Shown: piece after piece, positions 34,716-47,561 of the stretch
Position numbering within the stretch: the stretch's first letter is position 1
Layout of the letters: every line of letters starts with the position of its first letter
Assembly: GCA_017412715.1 (NCBI GenBank)
Contig: JAFPWU010000008.1
Location: 1 to 64,000 of the forward strand
Source of the DNA: Clostridia bacterium
GTDB lineage: Bacteria; Bacillota; Clostridia; Christensenellales; Aristaeellaceae
Length of the DNA stretch: 64,000 nucleotides
Direction: 5' to 3'
Made by a program: the position numbers and the translations under genes
Notes under the pieces: model-generated
Database searches by the model: none
Told to the model about the DNA's origin: nothing
The model's input: the letters and a program-made list of their open reading frames with translations, nothing else

Positions 34716-36069
34716 GCTGCACCTCCGCGTATCTCAGGATGAATTCGTCTGCACGGCCTTCGCCGCCTTCTTCCGTTCCGTTGATGGTCTTTACAATTTC
34801 TTCCATCCGGTCTCTGCCGAAGAAGGTCCGGGCCTCCTCCACGGAACCGTAGAAGGCCAGGCGCCCGGTACGGTTTGAATCCTTCGCCAGTACGATGACG
34901 TCATCGAACAGATCAATGACCCGATCCGGCGTATGGGTGATGACGATGATGATTTTTCCCTGATCCGCGATCCTCCGGAGCTGCTGGAAGAGCTCCCGGG
35001 CCATGACGCCGTCCAGGCCGCTGTCCGGTTCATCCAGAATGAACAGCGAAGGATTGGAAATGAATTCCATGGCAATGGACAGCCTCTTCCGCTGGCCGCC
35101 GGAGAGCTTGTCCACGTGGCTGTGGCGGGAGGGGCTCAGTCCGAAAATCTTCATGACCTCTTCCACCCGCGCTTCCCGCTGAGCCCGGGTGAAATAAGTG
35201 GGAAGGCGCATGGCGGCAGCGTCCATCAGCGTGCGGTATATGCTGTCCGAACCCCGCATCAGATCCAGCTGAGGGACGAAGCCGATATCATACTGCATTT
35301 CCTTATAACGAGAATACATGTTTTTCCCATTCAGCACCACTTCCGCTTTGGCCTTCTCATAGCCGTTGACTGCGTTCAGAAAGGTGGTTTTTCCGGCGCC
35401 GGACCCTCCCAGCAGCAGCACCATATGCCCCGGCTGAATATACATATGAATATCGCGCAGCAGGTACTTTTTCCGGAAGAAATCCATGGTGGTCCGTTCC
35501 TCCAGATTCACCGTCAGCCCTTCCTCCAGCGATTCCACGTGAGCCCCGGAAAAGAAATCCGCCGCTGCGCTGTGAAGCTCCTCCACGGTCCACAGGGGCT
35601 GATACTTCTTCAGCCAGCCCCACATAAGGGCAGGTATGAATTCCGCAAGGGTCCAGAGGAGGATCCATCTTCTCCTCCGGCCGAAAACTTCGATCAGCCC
35701 GAGATAGATTCGGATCGTATAAATTATGGATGCAATGCTGAAGAGCAGGGAAATGATTTCCACCATTGTGATGACGGTCTCGGACCCGTCCCGTTCAGAG
35801 ACGGTCAACAGATTGATTACCTCCAGCAGAATGATGATTCCCCTGAGGAAAGCTGCAACCCGGCCTTCTCTTTCCCGAGAGGCCGCCTGCCCCAATCCGT
35901 CCTCCCGCAGGCAGGGAATCAGCGCACGCCATCCTTTCAGACCGCATTTCTGAAAAATCCCCCACAGGCCCGCGTATATGAGAACGTTCAAGACCAGGGA
36001 AAGATAGCTGTCATAATTCGCTCCCAGAAAGATATTTGTCACCAGATTGGCTGCCAACCGTCCGTTCAA
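34708..36069 (-). CDS. ABC transporter ATP-binding protein with an N-terminal membrane domain
   Basis: A 453-residue protein with an unusual order. About 150 residues of N-terminal hydrophobic sequence with four predicted helices (including GLKGWRALIPC) come before a linker and an ABC domain: Walker A GGSGAGKTTF, signature LSGGQRKRLSI, Walker B LFILDEPDSGLDG, H-loop VITHTPDR. The ABCG family in eukaryotes has the ATPase first and the membrane domain second, here encoded by the next gene. The start is TTG at 36069 with GGGAGGAG upstream. A strong promoter lies at 36225-36252. Confidence 0.85.
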   Translation of the reverse strand: MNGRLAANLVTNIFLGANYDSYLSLVLNVLIYAGLWGIFQKCGLKGWRALIPCLREDGLGQAASREREGRVAAFLRGIIILLEVINLLTVSERDGSETVITMVEIISLLFSIASIIYTIRIYLGLIEVFGRRRRWILLWTLAEFIPALMWGWLKKYQPLWTVEELHSAAADFFSGAHVESLEEGLTVNLEERTTMDFFRKKYLLRDIHMYIQPGHMVLLLGGSGAGKTTFLNAVNGYEKAKAEVVLNGKNMYSRYKEMQYDIGFVPQLDLMRGSDSIYRTLMDAAAMRLPTYFTRAQREARVEEVMKIFGLSPSRHSHVDKLSGGQRKRLSIAMEFISNPSLFILDEPDSGLDGVMARELFQQLRRIADQGKIIIVITHTPDRVIDLFDDVIVLAKDSNRTGRLAFYGSVEEARTFFGRDRMEEIVKTINGTEEGGEGRADEFILRYAEVQHG

Positions 36070-36224
36070 GGCTTTCTCCTCCCATTCGCTCAGGAAAACG
36101 CAGAATCTGCACGCAGCGGGCAGGTGCCGCCCGCGCAGAAGAGCTAAGGATACGCTGATTTATTTTATCCTGGCAGTCCCCGCCATCCCTCCGGCTTCGT
36201 CACACAGCGTCCCCGATCCCTGCT

Positions 36225-36252
36225 ATTATACCCGAATCCGGCAGGATTTCAA
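36225..36252 (-). promoter_or_regulatory. Sigma-A-type promoter for the ABCG-like transporter
   Basis: Minus strand: TTGAAA (36247-36252), a 16-bp spacer, and a perfect TATAAT (36225-36230). It is back-to-back with the rhamnosidase promoter, the -35 boxes 23 bp apart. The rest of the 342-bp gap holds no gene I can see. Confidence 0.75.
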
Positions 36253-36275
36253 AGAGGTGAGATGATGAAAACTCC

Positions 36276-36304
36276 TTGATATTTGTGCCTCAATCCCGTA
36301 TAAT
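36276..36304 (+). promoter_or_regulatory. Sigma-A-type promoter for the rhamnosidase operon
   Basis: TTGATA (36276-36281), a 17-bp spacer, and a perfect TATAAT (36299-36304), followed by a leader of about 100 bases. Confidence 0.8.
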
Positions 36305-36411
36305 TTCGCTGAGGGAAAAGCGGTTTTTTCACCGGGACAGTCGGGCTGCCACTGCAAACGATTGCTCCGCCTGTATCTGCAAAAAATGTTTCACGGAGGA
36401 GGAAACAGAAA

Positions 36412-39192
36412 ATGAAGATCAGATCCTGCCAGGTGAATCACCTGGAAAATCCCCTGGGGTTTCAGCTGCTTTCGCCCACCTTTCACTGGGTGACGGAGGA
36501 CTGTCAGGGAAAGAAGGAGACGGAAAGCAGAATCATCGTGAGGCAGGGAGAGAAAGTGGTGCTGGATACCGGCTTTGCTCCCCATGACAGCCTGGCAGTC
36601 CCTCTGGCGATCAAGCTGGCCCCCAGAACCCGGTATACCTGGACGGTGACGGTCCGGACGGACGCGGGAGAGGAAGCCGTCTCTCCGGAACAGTTCTTTG
36701 AAACGGGCAAAATGGACGAGCCCTGGGCAGGCGCATGGATTCATTCCGGCGCTCCCGAGAAGGATAAGGCCCGGCATCCGGTTTTCAGCCGGAGCTTCAC
36801 CGCGGAGAAGGAAATCGCCTCCGCTCGGCTGTATGTATCCGGGCTGGGCCTGTTCGACGCGAGAATGAACGGGCGCCGGATCGGGAAGGAGTACCTGACA
36901 CCCTATTGTACGAATTATAACGCCTGGGTTCAGGCGATCACCTTTGACGTAACGGATCGGATTTGCGCCGGGGAGAATACCCTGTCCATCGCGCTGGGGA
37001 ACGGATGGTATGCGGGCCGGTTCGGTTTTACTCCCAACCAGCCTCCCTATTACGGCACAGAGATGAAACTGATTGCCGAAATGCACCTGTGCTACGCGGA
37101 CGGGACGGAGACGGTGCTGGGCACGGATGAAAGCTGGGAGGTGACCCGTTCCCGGGTGACCTTCAGCAATATCTATGACGGAGAGCACCGGGACGATACC
37201 CTGCCTCCCGTGGCCGCTGAGCCGGCAGCAAAGGCGGAGCCCCCGAAGGGAAAACTGACGGACCGGCTGTCTCTTCCGGTGGTGATCCGGGAGGAGCGGC
37301 CCGCGGCGGAGCTGATTGAATCCCCGAAGGGAGAAAAGATCTTCGACTTCGGCCAGAATCTGGCAGGCTCTTTCCGGCTGCGGATTCACGGGGTGCCTTC
37401 GGGCGGCCGGGTTCATGTTCAGGTGGGGGAAGTGCTTCAGCAGGGCTGCTTCTATCGTGACAATCTGCGCACCGCCCTGGCGGAATACATTTATATTTCA
37501 GACGGATCCGACCTGGTGCTGCAGCCTGAATTTACCTTCTACGGATATCGGTACGCGAAGGTGGAGGGCATTCCGGAGCTTGCGAAGTCCGATATGACCG
37601 CGCTGGTGATGTATTCCGACATGACGGAAATCGGTTCTCTGACGACGGGAAACGAAAAGATTAACCGGCTGATCCTGAATGCGGAATGGGGCAAGCGGGG
37701 AAACTTCCTGGATGTGCCCACAGACTGCCCCCAGCGGGATGAGCGTATGGGATGGACGGGGGACGCGGAGGTCTTTTCTCCCACCGCCCTGCTTCAGTCC
37801 GACGCCTATGCTTTCTATAACAAGTATCTGTATGATATGGCCACCGAGCAGGCTTCCGCGGAAGGCTGTGTGCCGGATGTGGTGCCCTCCTTCGGCGTGT
37901 TCAACGGGGGTACCTGCGCCTGGGGGGATGCTACGGTGATTATCCCCTGGAATATGTATCTGGCCTCCGGAGATGACAGCATCCTGAGGAACCATTATCC
38001 GGCCATGAAGGCCTGGGTGGAATTCATGCGTCGGGAGGAAGCGAAGGATCATGCCTATCTGAAGAAGTTCCACTATGGCGACTGGCTGGCGCTGGACGGG
38101 GACGGCGGCGTGGATTCCGTGAAGGGCGGTACCGCGGACAGCTACTGTGCCTGCGTGTATTATCTTTACAGCACCCGGATCCTGGAGAAAACCGCAGGGC
38201 TGCTGGGCATGGAGAAGGACGCCGAGGTCTACGGGAAGCTGGCGGAGGAGATTCTTTTCTATTTGAACCAGGAGTACTTCTCTCCCCTGGGACGGTCCAC
38301 CGTGGATACCCAGACCGGCTATCTGCTGGCGCTCCGCCACGGCCTGGGCCCGGTACCCTCCCGGAACGCAGAGGGCCTGCTGGACAGGCTGAAGCGGGCG
38401 GGCACCAAACTGCAGACCGGTTTCATCGGGACGCCGCTGCTGGCGGAAACCCTGACGGAGCTTGGCCGGGCGGATCTGGCCTATCAGCTGCTTTTCTATG
38501 AGGAATTCCCGGGCTGGCTGTACGAGGTGAACCTGGGGGCGACCACGATCTGGGAGAGATGGAATTCCATGCTGCCGGACGGCTCCGTTTCCAGCACCGG
38601 CATGAACAGCTTCAATCATTACAGCTACGGGGCCATCGTTCAGTGGATCTATGAGCGGGCGGCAGGCCTGAAGCGGGCGGCGGATGTGCCCGGATACCGG
38701 AAGGTGGAGTTTGCCCCGATTCCTCACTGGAAGCTGAAGCGGGCCTGGGTGACTTACGATTCCGCCGCGGGAAAATGGGAAGGGGGATGGAAGATTCTGG
38801 ATGAAAAGCATCTGGAACTTAGCCTGACTGTTCCCTTCGGGTGCGAGGCGGAGGTGAAGCTGCCCTGCGCGCCGGAGAGACTGTACGCGGACAGCACCAA
38901 CCCGCTTTTCGCGGATGTGCGGGATGGCGTCTGCCATGTAGGTCCAGGAACCTGGACGGTTACCTATGAAACATCGGAATTGCTGCGCACCGTGTACAAT
39001 ACCCGGATGTCGCTTCAGGAGCTGCTGGCCAGCGCCGCCGCAGCAGAAATCCTGACCAGGGAGTTCCCGGATGTGAGAAATCTGCCTGGGTACCTTTGGG
39101 ATGCACCCATCCGGGAGGCGGCGAAGCATGTAGGCATTCCGGAAGAGACGCTGGACCGCCTGGATGAAATGCTCCAGGGCATCAGAGAGTAA
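36412..39192 (+). CDS. Alpha-L-rhamnosidase (GH78)
   Basis: A 926-residue cytoplasmic enzyme, no signal peptide. Beta-sandwich domains fill about residues 1-380, and an (alpha/alpha)6 barrel follows. [20 protein letters not shown] near residue 436 is the GH78 hallmark, holding the general acid Glu and substrate-binding Asp. [16 protein letters not shown] includes the Glu used as general base. A C-terminal beta domain follows, plus an extra about 60-residue helical tail with a possible protein-binding role. It removes terminal alpha-rhamnose, typically from plant glycosides or pectic chains, after uptake. First gene of a three-gene glycosidase run. Confidence 0.93.
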   Translation: MKIRSCQVNHLENPLGFQLLSPTFHWVTEDCQGKKETESRIIVRQGEKVVLDTGFAPHDSLAVPLAIKLAPRTRYTWTVTVRTDAGEEAVSPEQFFETGKMDEPWAGAWIHSGAPEKDKARHPVFSRSFTAEKEIASARLYVSGLGLFDARMNGRRIGKEYLTPYCTNYNAWVQAITFDVTDRICAGENTLSIALGNGWYAGRFGFTPNQPPYYGTEMKLIAEMHLCYADGTETVLGTDESWEVTRSRVTFSNIYDGEHRDDTLPPVAAEPAAKAEPPKGKLTDRLSLPVVIREERPAAELIESPKGEKIFDFGQNLAGSFRLRIHGVPSGGRVHVQVGEVLQQGCFYRDNLRTALAEYIYISDGSDLVLQPEFTFYGYRYAKVEGIPELAKSDMTALVMYSDMTEIGSLTTGNEKINRLILNAEWGKRGNFLDVPTDCPQRDERMGWTGDAEVFSPTALLQSDAYAFYNKYLYDMATEQASAEGCVPDVVPSFGVFNGGTCAWGDATVIIPWNMYLASGDDSILRNHYPAMKAWVEFMRREEAKDHAYLKKFHYGDWLALDGDGGVDSVKGGTADSYCACVYYLYSTRILEKTAGLLGMEKDAEVYGKLAEEILFYLNQEYFSPLGRSTVDTQTGYLLALRHGLGPVPSRNAEGLLDRLKRAGTKLQTGFIGTPLLAETLTELGRADLAYQLLFYEEFPGWLYEVNLGATTIWERWNSMLPDGSVSSTGMNSFNHYSYGAIVQWIYERAAGLKRAADVPGYRKVEFAPIPHWKLKRAWVTYDSAAGKWEGGWKILDEKHLELSLTVPFGCEAEVKLPCAPERLYADSTNPLFADVRDGVCHVGPGTWTVTYETSELLRTVYNTRMSLQELLASAAAAEILTREFPDVRNLPGYLWDAPIREAAKHVGIPEETLDRLDEMLQGIRE

Positions 39193-39208
39193 AGGGAGGC
39201 TGTACCGA

Positions 39209-41650
39209 ATGAAATTTGGACATTTTGACGACCGGAACCGGGAATATGTAATTGATACGCCCCGTACGCCCTATCCCTGGATCAATTATCTGGGCTGCGA
39301 AAAGTTTTTCGGCATCATCAGCAATACCGCGGGGGGATACTGCTTTTACCGGGACGCAAGGCTCCGCAGGATCACCCGTTACCGCTATAATAATATGCCC
39401 GTGGACAACGGCGGCCGCTACTTCTACATTAAGGACGGGGACACGGTCTGGAACCCGGGATGGAAGCCCGTGAAGACGGAGCTGGATGAATACTCCTGCC
39501 GGCACGGGATGGGATATACCGTAATTACCGGAAAGAAGAACGGGCTTCGGGCCAGCCAGCGCTCCTTTGTGCCCCTGGGATTTGACGCGGAGGTGCATCA
39601 GGTATCCCTGGCCAATGAAACGGACGTCCCCAGGGATGTAATTCTTACCAGCTTTGTGGAATTCTGCCTGTGGAACGCCCAGGATGATATGCTGAATTTC
39701 CAGCGGAATTTCTCCACGGGCGAGGTGGAGGTGGAGGACGGCGTCATCTATCATAAGACGGAGTACCGGGAACGCCGGAATCATTATGCTTTCTACGGGG
39801 TGAATACCCCCATCGACGGGTTTGACACGGACATGGAAAGCTTCCTGGGCCTGTATAACGGCTTTGAGAATCCGCAGGCCGTCATGACCGGGACCATGAC
39901 GAACTCCATAGCCTCCGGCTGGCAGCCCATGGCCGCCCATCAGATCCGGGTGCACCTTGCTCCCGGGGAGGAAAAGAAGTTCAACTTTGTCCTCGGATAC
40001 GTGGAGCTTCCCCAGGAGGAGAAGTGGGCGGCTCCCGGGATCATCAACAAGAAACCCGCGAAGGAGCTGCTGAGCCATCTCCGCACGGACGAGCAGATTG
40101 AGGAAAAGTTCCGGGAACTCCGGGAACACTGGGATCACCTGCTGAGTGCCTACGTTCTGAAGACGGAGGACGGGAAGCTGAGCCGGATGGTGAACATCTG
40201 GAACCCTTATCAGTGTATGGTGACCTTCAATATGAGCCGCAGCACCTCCATGTTCGAGAGCGGCATCGGCCGGGGCATGGGATTCCGGGATTCCAGCCAG
40301 GACCTGCTGGGTTTTGTCCATCAGATTCCGGCCAGGGCCCGGGAGAGGATTCTGGATATCGCCGCCACCCAGTTCCGGGACGGAGGGTGCTACCATCAGT
40401 ATCAGCCGCTGACCAAGAAGGGCAACAACGAAATCGGCGGAGGCTTTGGGGATGACCCGCTGTGGCTGATTGCGGGAACCGCGGCGTATATTAAGGAGAC
40501 CGGGGATTTTGACATTCTGAACGCCCCCACCCCCTATGACTGCAATCCCCAGGACTGCGGCACGCTGCTGGAGCACCTGGAGGTGAGCCTGGAGCATGTA
40601 ATCAACAACCGGGGACCTCACGGGCTGCCCCTGATCGGCCGGGCGGACTGGAACGACTGCCTGAATCTGAACTGCTACAGCGATACGCCGGATGAGAGCT
40701 TCCAGACCTTTTCGAACCCCAACGCCCCGGATGACCGGGTTGCGGAAAGCGTGCTGATTGCCGGCATGTTCGTCTCCATCGGGCCGGAGCTGGTGGCCAT
40801 TGAGCGGAGGCTGGGAAACCGGGAAAAGGCGGATGCCTACCAGCAGGCGATCGACCGGATGACCGAGGCCATCGAGCGGGACGGATGGGATGGAGAATGG
40901 TTCCTGCGGGCTTACGACGCCATGGGAAACAAGGTGGGCTCAAAGGAATGCGAAGATGGCCAGATCTATATTGAGAGCCAGGGATACTGCGTGATGGCCG
41001 GCGTGGGACTGAAGAACGGAAAGGCCGAGCAGGCCCTGGAGAGCGTCCATCAGCGGCTGGAGACGGAACACGGCATTTTACTGCTGCAGCCAGCCTACAG
41101 GGAGTATCATCTGGAACTGGGCGAAGTCAGCTCCTACCCCGGCGGATACAAGGAGAATGCCGGGATCTTCTGCCATAACAATCCCTGGATTATCGCGGCG
41201 GAGACGGTTCTGGGCCACGGGGACCGGGCCTTTGACCTGTACAGCCGGATTGCTCCCGCCTGGCGGGAGGAGATTTCGGACCTGCACAAAATGGAACCCT
41301 ATGTGTACAGCCAGATGATCGCGGGCAGGGATGCGCCCCGCTTCGGCCAGGCGAAGAACTCCTGGCTGACGGGAACCGCCGCCTGGAACTTCTATGTGAT
41401 CAGCAATTATATTCTGGGCATCAAGCCGGATTGGGACGGCCTGAAGGTGGATCCCTGCATCCCCCACGGCTGGGACGGTTATGCCGTCAGCCGGCGGTTC
41501 AGGGGCGCGGTCTATGAGATTGAGATCAAAAACCCGAGCCACGTGTGCCGGGGCGTGAAACAGATGACCCTGGACGGAAAGCCCCTGGACGGAAACGTTA
41601 TTCCGGTCTGCCAGGGCGGAACCCACAAGGTGGAAGTGATCCTGGGATAA
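39209..41650 (+). CDS. Cellobiose phosphorylase-like enzyme (GH94)
   Basis: An 813-residue enzyme. The start at 39209 gives [21 protein letters not shown], the family's usual opening, with GGGAGG upstream. [14 protein letters not shown] (near residue 360) and RADWNDCLN (near 480, carrying the general acid Asp) are conserved active-site motifs, followed by [18 protein letters not shown]. The reaction is phosphorolysis of a beta-linked glucose disaccharide to glucose 1-phosphate, saving one ATP. It starts 16 bp after the rhamnosidase gene, so in this setting cellobiose or a related beta-glucoside released from a rhamnosylated substrate could be the target. Exact specificity is uncertain. Confidence 0.92.
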   Translation: MKFGHFDDRNREYVIDTPRTPYPWINYLGCEKFFGIISNTAGGYCFYRDARLRRITRYRYNNMPVDNGGRYFYIKDGDTVWNPGWKPVKTELDEYSCRHGMGYTVITGKKNGLRASQRSFVPLGFDAEVHQVSLANETDVPRDVILTSFVEFCLWNAQDDMLNFQRNFSTGEVEVEDGVIYHKTEYRERRNHYAFYGVNTPIDGFDTDMESFLGLYNGFENPQAVMTGTMTNSIASGWQPMAAHQIRVHLAPGEEKKFNFVLGYVELPQEEKWAAPGIINKKPAKELLSHLRTDEQIEEKFRELREHWDHLLSAYVLKTEDGKLSRMVNIWNPYQCMVTFNMSRSTSMFESGIGRGMGFRDSSQDLLGFVHQIPARARERILDIAATQFRDGGCYHQYQPLTKKGNNEIGGGFGDDPLWLIAGTAAYIKETGDFDILNAPTPYDCNPQDCGTLLEHLEVSLEHVINNRGPHGLPLIGRADWNDCLNLNCYSDTPDESFQTFSNPNAPDDRVAESVLIAGMFVSIGPELVAIERRLGNREKADAYQQAIDRMTEAIERDGWDGEWFLRAYDAMGNKVGSKECEDGQIYIESQGYCVMAGVGLKNGKAEQALESVHQRLETEHGILLLQPAYREYHLELGEVSSYPGGYKENAGIFCHNNPWIIAAETVLGHGDRAFDLYSRIAPAWREEISDLHKMEPYVYSQMIAGRDAPRFGQAKNSWLTGTAAWNFYVISNYILGIKPDWDGLKVDPCIPHGWDGYAVSRRFRGAVYEIEIKNPSHVCRGVKQMTLDGKPLDGNVIPVCQGGTHKVEVILG

Positions 41651-41776
41651 GCGGCGTGACCGGAAAGGACCTTTGCGGACTGCGGAGGTCCTTTTTTCCT
41701 GCCGGAGAAAGCGGCTGGAGCCAGGGCAGGAAGAGAAAAGAGGACTGCGGAAGTTTTTTTGCGAAGCGGAGGAAAT

Positions 41777-44596
41777 ATGGAAACGACAATCAACCTCGCT
41801 GGAATGTGGCAGGTAAATCTGGACGGGGCCTCTCCGGAGACCTATGAAGCCCGGGTGCCCGGGACGCTGGACGGGAACGGCATCGGAGGTCCGGACCGGC
41901 CGGAGAAGCAGTGGGGGGACGGAAAAACCGTGATGGATGAAAAGGGGATTCCCCGGATCACCACCCGGTTTACGCGGAAGCATACCTTTACCGGACCTGC
42001 GGTGTGGACCCGAAAACTGGTCCTGCAGGAGAAGCCGGGGAAGGAGAGGATGATTCTGACCGTGGAGAGGAGCAGGAAGCTGAGCCTGACGGTCAACGGA
42101 CAGGCGGCGAAACTGATCCATCCCGGGAGCCTGTCCACCCCCTGGATGTTTGAGGCCTGCGCCATGCGGAAGGGAGAAAATGAGCTGCGCCTGGTGTCGG
42201 ATAACAGTTATCCCGGATGGCCTGGAGAGGCGATTCTCTATTCCTCCGCGGCTACGGATGAAACCCAGACCAACTGGAACGGCCTGCTGGGGAAGATTAC
42301 CCTGGAGGCCAGACCCGGGGCCTGTCTTCTGGCGCATCGGCTGATTGCGGATCCGCAGGGGGACAGGGCCGAGATCCAGGCGGATCTTTCCGTTCAGCCA
42401 GCCCTGGAGGGGGAAACGGCCCTGCTGACCGTCCGATGCGAAGCCCTGGCGGCGGGAGAGGCCAGCCTGGAGATCCGGCTGGGGGCCGGCCTGCAGACGG
42501 TCCGGATGCGGGGGGCGCAACTTCGGCAGGATCTTCGGAGATGGGATCCGGATGACCCATGGCGGTATCCCATGGAGACGGAGCTGCTTCTTCCGAAGCA
42601 GGGGATAAAGGATGTGTTCCGGAAAAAGATCGGAATCCGGGATTTCCGGAAGGACGGGAGGGACCGGCTGAGCCTGAACGGAAGGAGGATTCTGATCCGG
42701 AGCGAAGCCAACTGCGCCGCGTATCCGGAGACGGGACATCCGCCCATGGAGACGGAATCATGGCGCAGGATTCTGCAGCAGTATCAGGCCTATGGCGTCA
42801 ACTGCGTCCGCTTTCATTCCCACTGCCCTCCGGAGGCAGCCTTCGAAGCGGCGGATGAGGCGGGCATGATGATGCAGCCGGAGCTGTCCCATTGGGATCC
42901 CAGGCACGCCTTTGAATCGGAGGAGTCCTATGCCTATTACCGGACGGAGCTGCGGGAAATCCTCCGGATGCTGGCCTGCCATCCTTCCTTTGTGATGCTG
43001 ACCCTGGGCAATGAGCTGTGGTGCGATGAGACTGGACGGGGGCGGATGGCGGAGCTGGTCCGGGAGGCCAGACATCTTCTGCCGGACCGGCTGTATGCCT
43101 GGGGATCCAATGCTTTCTACGGCACCCGGGGATGCGATGAGGAGAGCGATTTCTATACCGCCCAGAATCTGGGGCCGTATCAGATGCGGGCCATCAGCGC
43201 CGGCGCGGACGGGGAACATCCGACGGAGAAGGTCCGGATCAGGGGATATCTGAACAATGTCTATCCGAATGCCCGAACGAACTATAACGAGGGAATGGCG
43301 GCCCTGCGGAAGGAGCATGATCAGCCCATCTTCTCCTTCGAGGTAGGTCAGTACGAGGTGCTGCCGGATTTCCATGAGCTGGCGGACTTTCATGGGGTGA
43401 CGGAGCCGGAAAATTACCGGATCATTCGGGAAAGGGCGGAAAAGCGGGGCATGATGCCCCTGTGGGATCGGATGGTGGAGGCCAGCGGGGAGCTGGCGCT
43501 GATCGGATACCGGGAGGAGACGGAATCCGTCATGCGAACCCCGGGCATGTCCGGGCTGAGCCTGCTGAGCCTGCAGGATTTCCCCGGCCAGGGAACCGCC
43601 ATCGTGGGACTGATGAACGCTCACCTGAGACCGAAGCCCTTTGATTTCGCCAGACCGGAACGGTTCCAGGCCTTTTATCGGGACCGGCTGCCGATTCCGG
43701 AACTGGAGAAGTACACCTATTGGGCCGGCGAAACGCTACGGGCGGGAATCCGTGCGGTGAACTATGGCAGGGAGAGCCTGACGGGCATCCTGGTGATGAC
43801 GCTGCTGGACGAAGCGGGCCACGAGCTGGCGAGGACATCGATTCAGGACTTTGCCGCACCCGCGGGGGAGGCGGAGCTGGCGGGGAACGTCGAATTGCGG
43901 CTGCCCCGGGTCAGCGAGCCCGTGGCCGCGGAATGGCGGATTGCCCTGCAGGGGCAGGAGAGCCTCTTTGCGAACCGGGGGAGGATCTGGATTTATCCGA
44001 AGGAAACGGTTTCCCTGCCGGAGAATGTGCTGAGGGCGCGGATCCCGGACTGCAGGGCGCTGGCCTGGCTGGAGCAGGGCGGTACGGTGCTGCTGGAGCC
44101 CGACGGAGAAGCCATGCCCGGAAGCATCCGGGGCCAGTTCACTACGGATTTCTGGTCCGTGGGAACCTTTCCCCAGCAGGAGGGCGGCATGGGCCTGCTG
44201 ATCCAGGAGGATCATCCCCTGTTCCGGCATTTCCCGACCTCCTTCCATACGGATTATCAGTGGTGGCTGATGGCGGGGCAACGGGCCCTGCGGCTCCCGG
44301 ATGAAAGCCTGGCGGAGGGAATCCTGGTCCGCCAGATGGACTCCTACGCTCAGCTGCGCAGCTTTGCCATGATGCTGGAGGCCCGGGTCGGCCGGGGCCG
44401 GGTGCTGGTCTGCACCATGGAACTGGACAGCCTTCCGGACAAGCCGGAGGTCCGCCAGCTGAAGAACGCCATCGCCCGGTATCTGGGATCGGAAGCGTTT
44501 CAGCCCCGGCTTTCCATTCCGGAGGAAACGCTGGCAGGGCTGTTCCGCCAGGAGATGCGCGCGGGAGAAGGACGGGGACAGGCAGACGGGCGATGA
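41777..44596 (+). CDS. Glycoside hydrolase family 2 enzyme, activity unassigned
   Basis: A 939-residue GH2-like protein: a sugar-binding beta domain (about 1-175), an Ig-like domain, a TIM barrel (about 280-600) and a C-terminal beta extension. The likely acid/base lies in LTLGNELW near residue 411, and the likely nucleophile in FEVGQYEVLPDF near 522. It lacks the N-x-K motif of glucuronidases. Specificity is open: beta-galactosidase, beta-glucuronidase-like and other exo activities are all known in GH2. The start at 41777 follows GGAGG. It is the last gene of the glycosidase run and ends before a strong terminator. Confidence 0.8.
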   Translation: METTINLAGMWQVNLDGASPETYEARVPGTLDGNGIGGPDRPEKQWGDGKTVMDEKGIPRITTRFTRKHTFTGPAVWTRKLVLQEKPGKERMILTVERSRKLSLTVNGQAAKLIHPGSLSTPWMFEACAMRKGENELRLVSDNSYPGWPGEAILYSSAATDETQTNWNGLLGKITLEARPGACLLAHRLIADPQGDRAEIQADLSVQPALEGETALLTVRCEALAAGEASLEIRLGAGLQTVRMRGAQLRQDLRRWDPDDPWRYPMETELLLPKQGIKDVFRKKIGIRDFRKDGRDRLSLNGRRILIRSEANCAAYPETGHPPMETESWRRILQQYQAYGVNCVRFHSHCPPEAAFEAADEAGMMMQPELSHWDPRHAFESEESYAYYRTELREILRMLACHPSFVMLTLGNELWCDETGRGRMAELVREARHLLPDRLYAWGSNAFYGTRGCDEESDFYTAQNLGPYQMRAISAGADGEHPTEKVRIRGYLNNVYPNARTNYNEGMAALRKEHDQPIFSFEVGQYEVLPDFHELADFHGVTEPENYRIIRERAEKRGMMPLWDRMVEASGELALIGYREETESVMRTPGMSGLSLLSLQDFPGQGTAIVGLMNAHLRPKPFDFARPERFQAFYRDRLPIPELEKYTYWAGETLRAGIRAVNYGRESLTGILVMTLLDEAGHELARTSIQDFAAPAGEAELAGNVELRLPRVSEPVAAEWRIALQGQESLFANRGRIWIYPKETVSLPENVLRARIPDCRALAWLEQGGTVLLEPDGEAMPGSIRGQFTTDFWSVGTFPQQEGGMGLLIQEDHPLFRHFPTSFHTDYQWWLMAGQRALRLPDESLAEGILVRQMDSYAQLRSFAMMLEARVGRGRVLVCTMELDSLPDKPEVRQLKNAIARYLGSEAFQPRLSIPEETLAGLFRQEMRAGEGRGQADGR

Positions 44597-44631
44597 ATCA
44601 TCGCGTCCGCGGGAAAAACAACAGAAAAAAA

Positions 44632-44660
44632 TCTCCCTCCGGCAAAGCGCCGGAGGGAGA
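44632..44660. terminator. Terminator shared by the GH2 and gdhA genes
   Basis: A perfect 12-bp stem (44632-44643 with 44649-44660; CTCCCTCCGGC core) and a 5-base loop. On the minus strand it is followed by a run of seven T, a classic rho-independent end for gdhA. Confidence 0.9.
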
Positions 44661-44673
44661 AATGCATTTGATG

Positions 44674-46032
<1,359 letters not shown>

Positions 46033-46072
46033 TTATCCTTTTCAGGCCGGACGCTTTTCCGGCACGGCGTTA

Positions 46073-46108
46073 ATTATGAAAAAAGGGCCTGAAAAAATCA
46101 AGCCCTTT
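46073..46108 (-). promoter_or_regulatory. metK terminator overlapping the gdhA promoter
   Basis: On the minus strand, AAAGGGC (46102-46108) pairs with GCCCTTT (46082-46088) and runs into TTTTTT, which should end metK transcripts. Overlapping it, TTGATT (46096-46101), a 17-bp spacer and CATAAT (46073-46078) could be the gdhA promoter. The promoter part is weaker evidence. Confidence 0.55.
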
Positions 46109-46209
46109 CCTGTTCTTCCCATGTATTTTCTGGTATTTGGACCCTTGGGAAACGCTGATTTGCTTCCTCCCGGAGGAATTCAGCCCCGGGATATATTTCA
46201 GCGAATCCT

Positions 46210-47379
46210 TTACTTCACCGCGGCCAGCAGCGCCTCGGTCATGTCTTCCTTCTCCCAGGGCAGATCCAGATCCGGCCGGCCGAAATGGCCGTAGGCCGCC
46301 GTCTGCCGGTAGATGGGACGGCGCAGGTTCAGCCGCTCGATGATGGCGGCGGGCCGGAAATCGAACACCTGCTGCACCGCCTGGGACAGCTTTTCATCGG
46401 AAATCTTTCCGGTGCCAAAGGTTTCCACCAGGATGCTGACGGGCCTGGCCACGCCGATGGCGTAGGCCAGCTGGATCTGGCATCTGTGGGCAAGCCCCGC
46501 GGCCACCACGTTCAGGGCCGCGTGCCGGGCCGCATAGGCGGCGCTCCGGTCCACCTTCGTCGGATCCTTGCCGGAGAAGGCTCCGCCTCCGTGGGGCGCG
46601 TATCCGCCGTAGGTGTCTACGATAATTTTCCGCCCGGTCAGCCCCGTGTCCCCGGCAGGACCGCCGATGACAAAGCGGCCGGTGGGATTAATATAGTATT
46701 TGGTATCGCTGTTCAGCAGCTCTTCCGGGATCACCGGCGCCACCACATGCTTCAGCAGGGCTTCCCGGATTTCCTCCTGGGAAATTTCAGGGGCATGCTG
46801 GGTGGAAATTACGATGGTGTCCACCGCTACGGGCCGGTCGTCCTCGTAGACCACGGTTACCTGGGTTTTTCCGTCAGGCCGCAGCCAGGGCAGCGTGCCG
46901 TCTTTCCGCACCTCCGTCAGCCTCCGGGCCAGCCGGTGGCTCAGGGCGATGGGCATGGGCATCCGCTCGGGGGTTTCATCGCAGGCATAGCCGAACATCA
47001 TGCCCTGGTCTCCCGCGCCGGTATCCCCCAGGGATTCCTCCCGCCCTTCCAGCGCCTGGTCTACGCCCTGGGCAATATCCGGACTCTGGGCGTGAATGGC
47101 GGTCATGACGCCGCAGGAGGCGCCGTCAAAGCATTTCTCGGAGGAATCGTATCCGATGTCCAGTACCACGTTCCGGACAATATCCGGGATCTCCACATAG
47201 GCGGAGGTGGTAATCTCTCCCATCACGGTTACGATGCCGGTGGTGGCGAAGGTTTCGCAGGCGACCCGGGCATAGGGATCCTGGGCCAGAATGGCGTCCA
47301 GCACCGCATCGCTGACCTGGTCACAGAGCTTGTCAGGATGTCCTTCGGTAACGGATTCAGAGGTAAACAGTCTGCGCAT
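46210..47379 (-). CDS. metK: S-adenosylmethionine synthase
   Basis: It makes SAM from methionine and ATP. All signature blocks are present: [55 protein letters not shown] and [19 protein letters not shown]. About 389 residues. The ATG at 47379 is preferred, with GGAG 7 bases upstream; the ATG at 47385 is too close to that site. Expression is controlled by a SAM-I riboswitch in the leader, which shuts the gene down when SAM is plentiful. Confidence 0.98.
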   Translation of the reverse strand: MRRLFTSESVTEGHPDKLCDQVSDAVLDAILAQDPYARVACETFATTGIVTVMGEITTSAYVEIPDIVRNVVLDIGYDSSEKCFDGASCGVMTAIHAQSPDIAQGVDQALEGREESLGDTGAGDQGMMFGYACDETPERMPMPIALSHRLARRLTEVRKDGTLPWLRPDGKTQVTVVYEDDRPVAVDTIVISTQHAPEISQEEIREALLKHVVAPVIPEELLNSDTKYYINPTGRFVIGGPAGDTGLTGRKIIVDTYGGYAPHGGGAFSGKDPTKVDRSAAYAARHAALNVVAAGLAHRCQIQLAYAIGVARPVSILVETFGTGKISDEKLSQAVQQVFDFRPAAIIERLNLRRPIYRQTAAYGHFGRPDLDLPWEKEDMTEALLAAVK

Positions 47380-47561
47380 TTTCATTCTCCTTTCGTGTGT
47401 CTGCGCGCAACGGAAACGCTGAAGGAATCGGTACAGGCTGGGACAGCGCTCATTCGGACGAGGCGGAATCAGCCCCCGCTCAGGCGTCTTTCAGCTCAGC
47501 GTTTCCATCCATGGAAATATCGCGCTGAATACCCTGTTCATTCATCCCTTCTCCCGGCATA

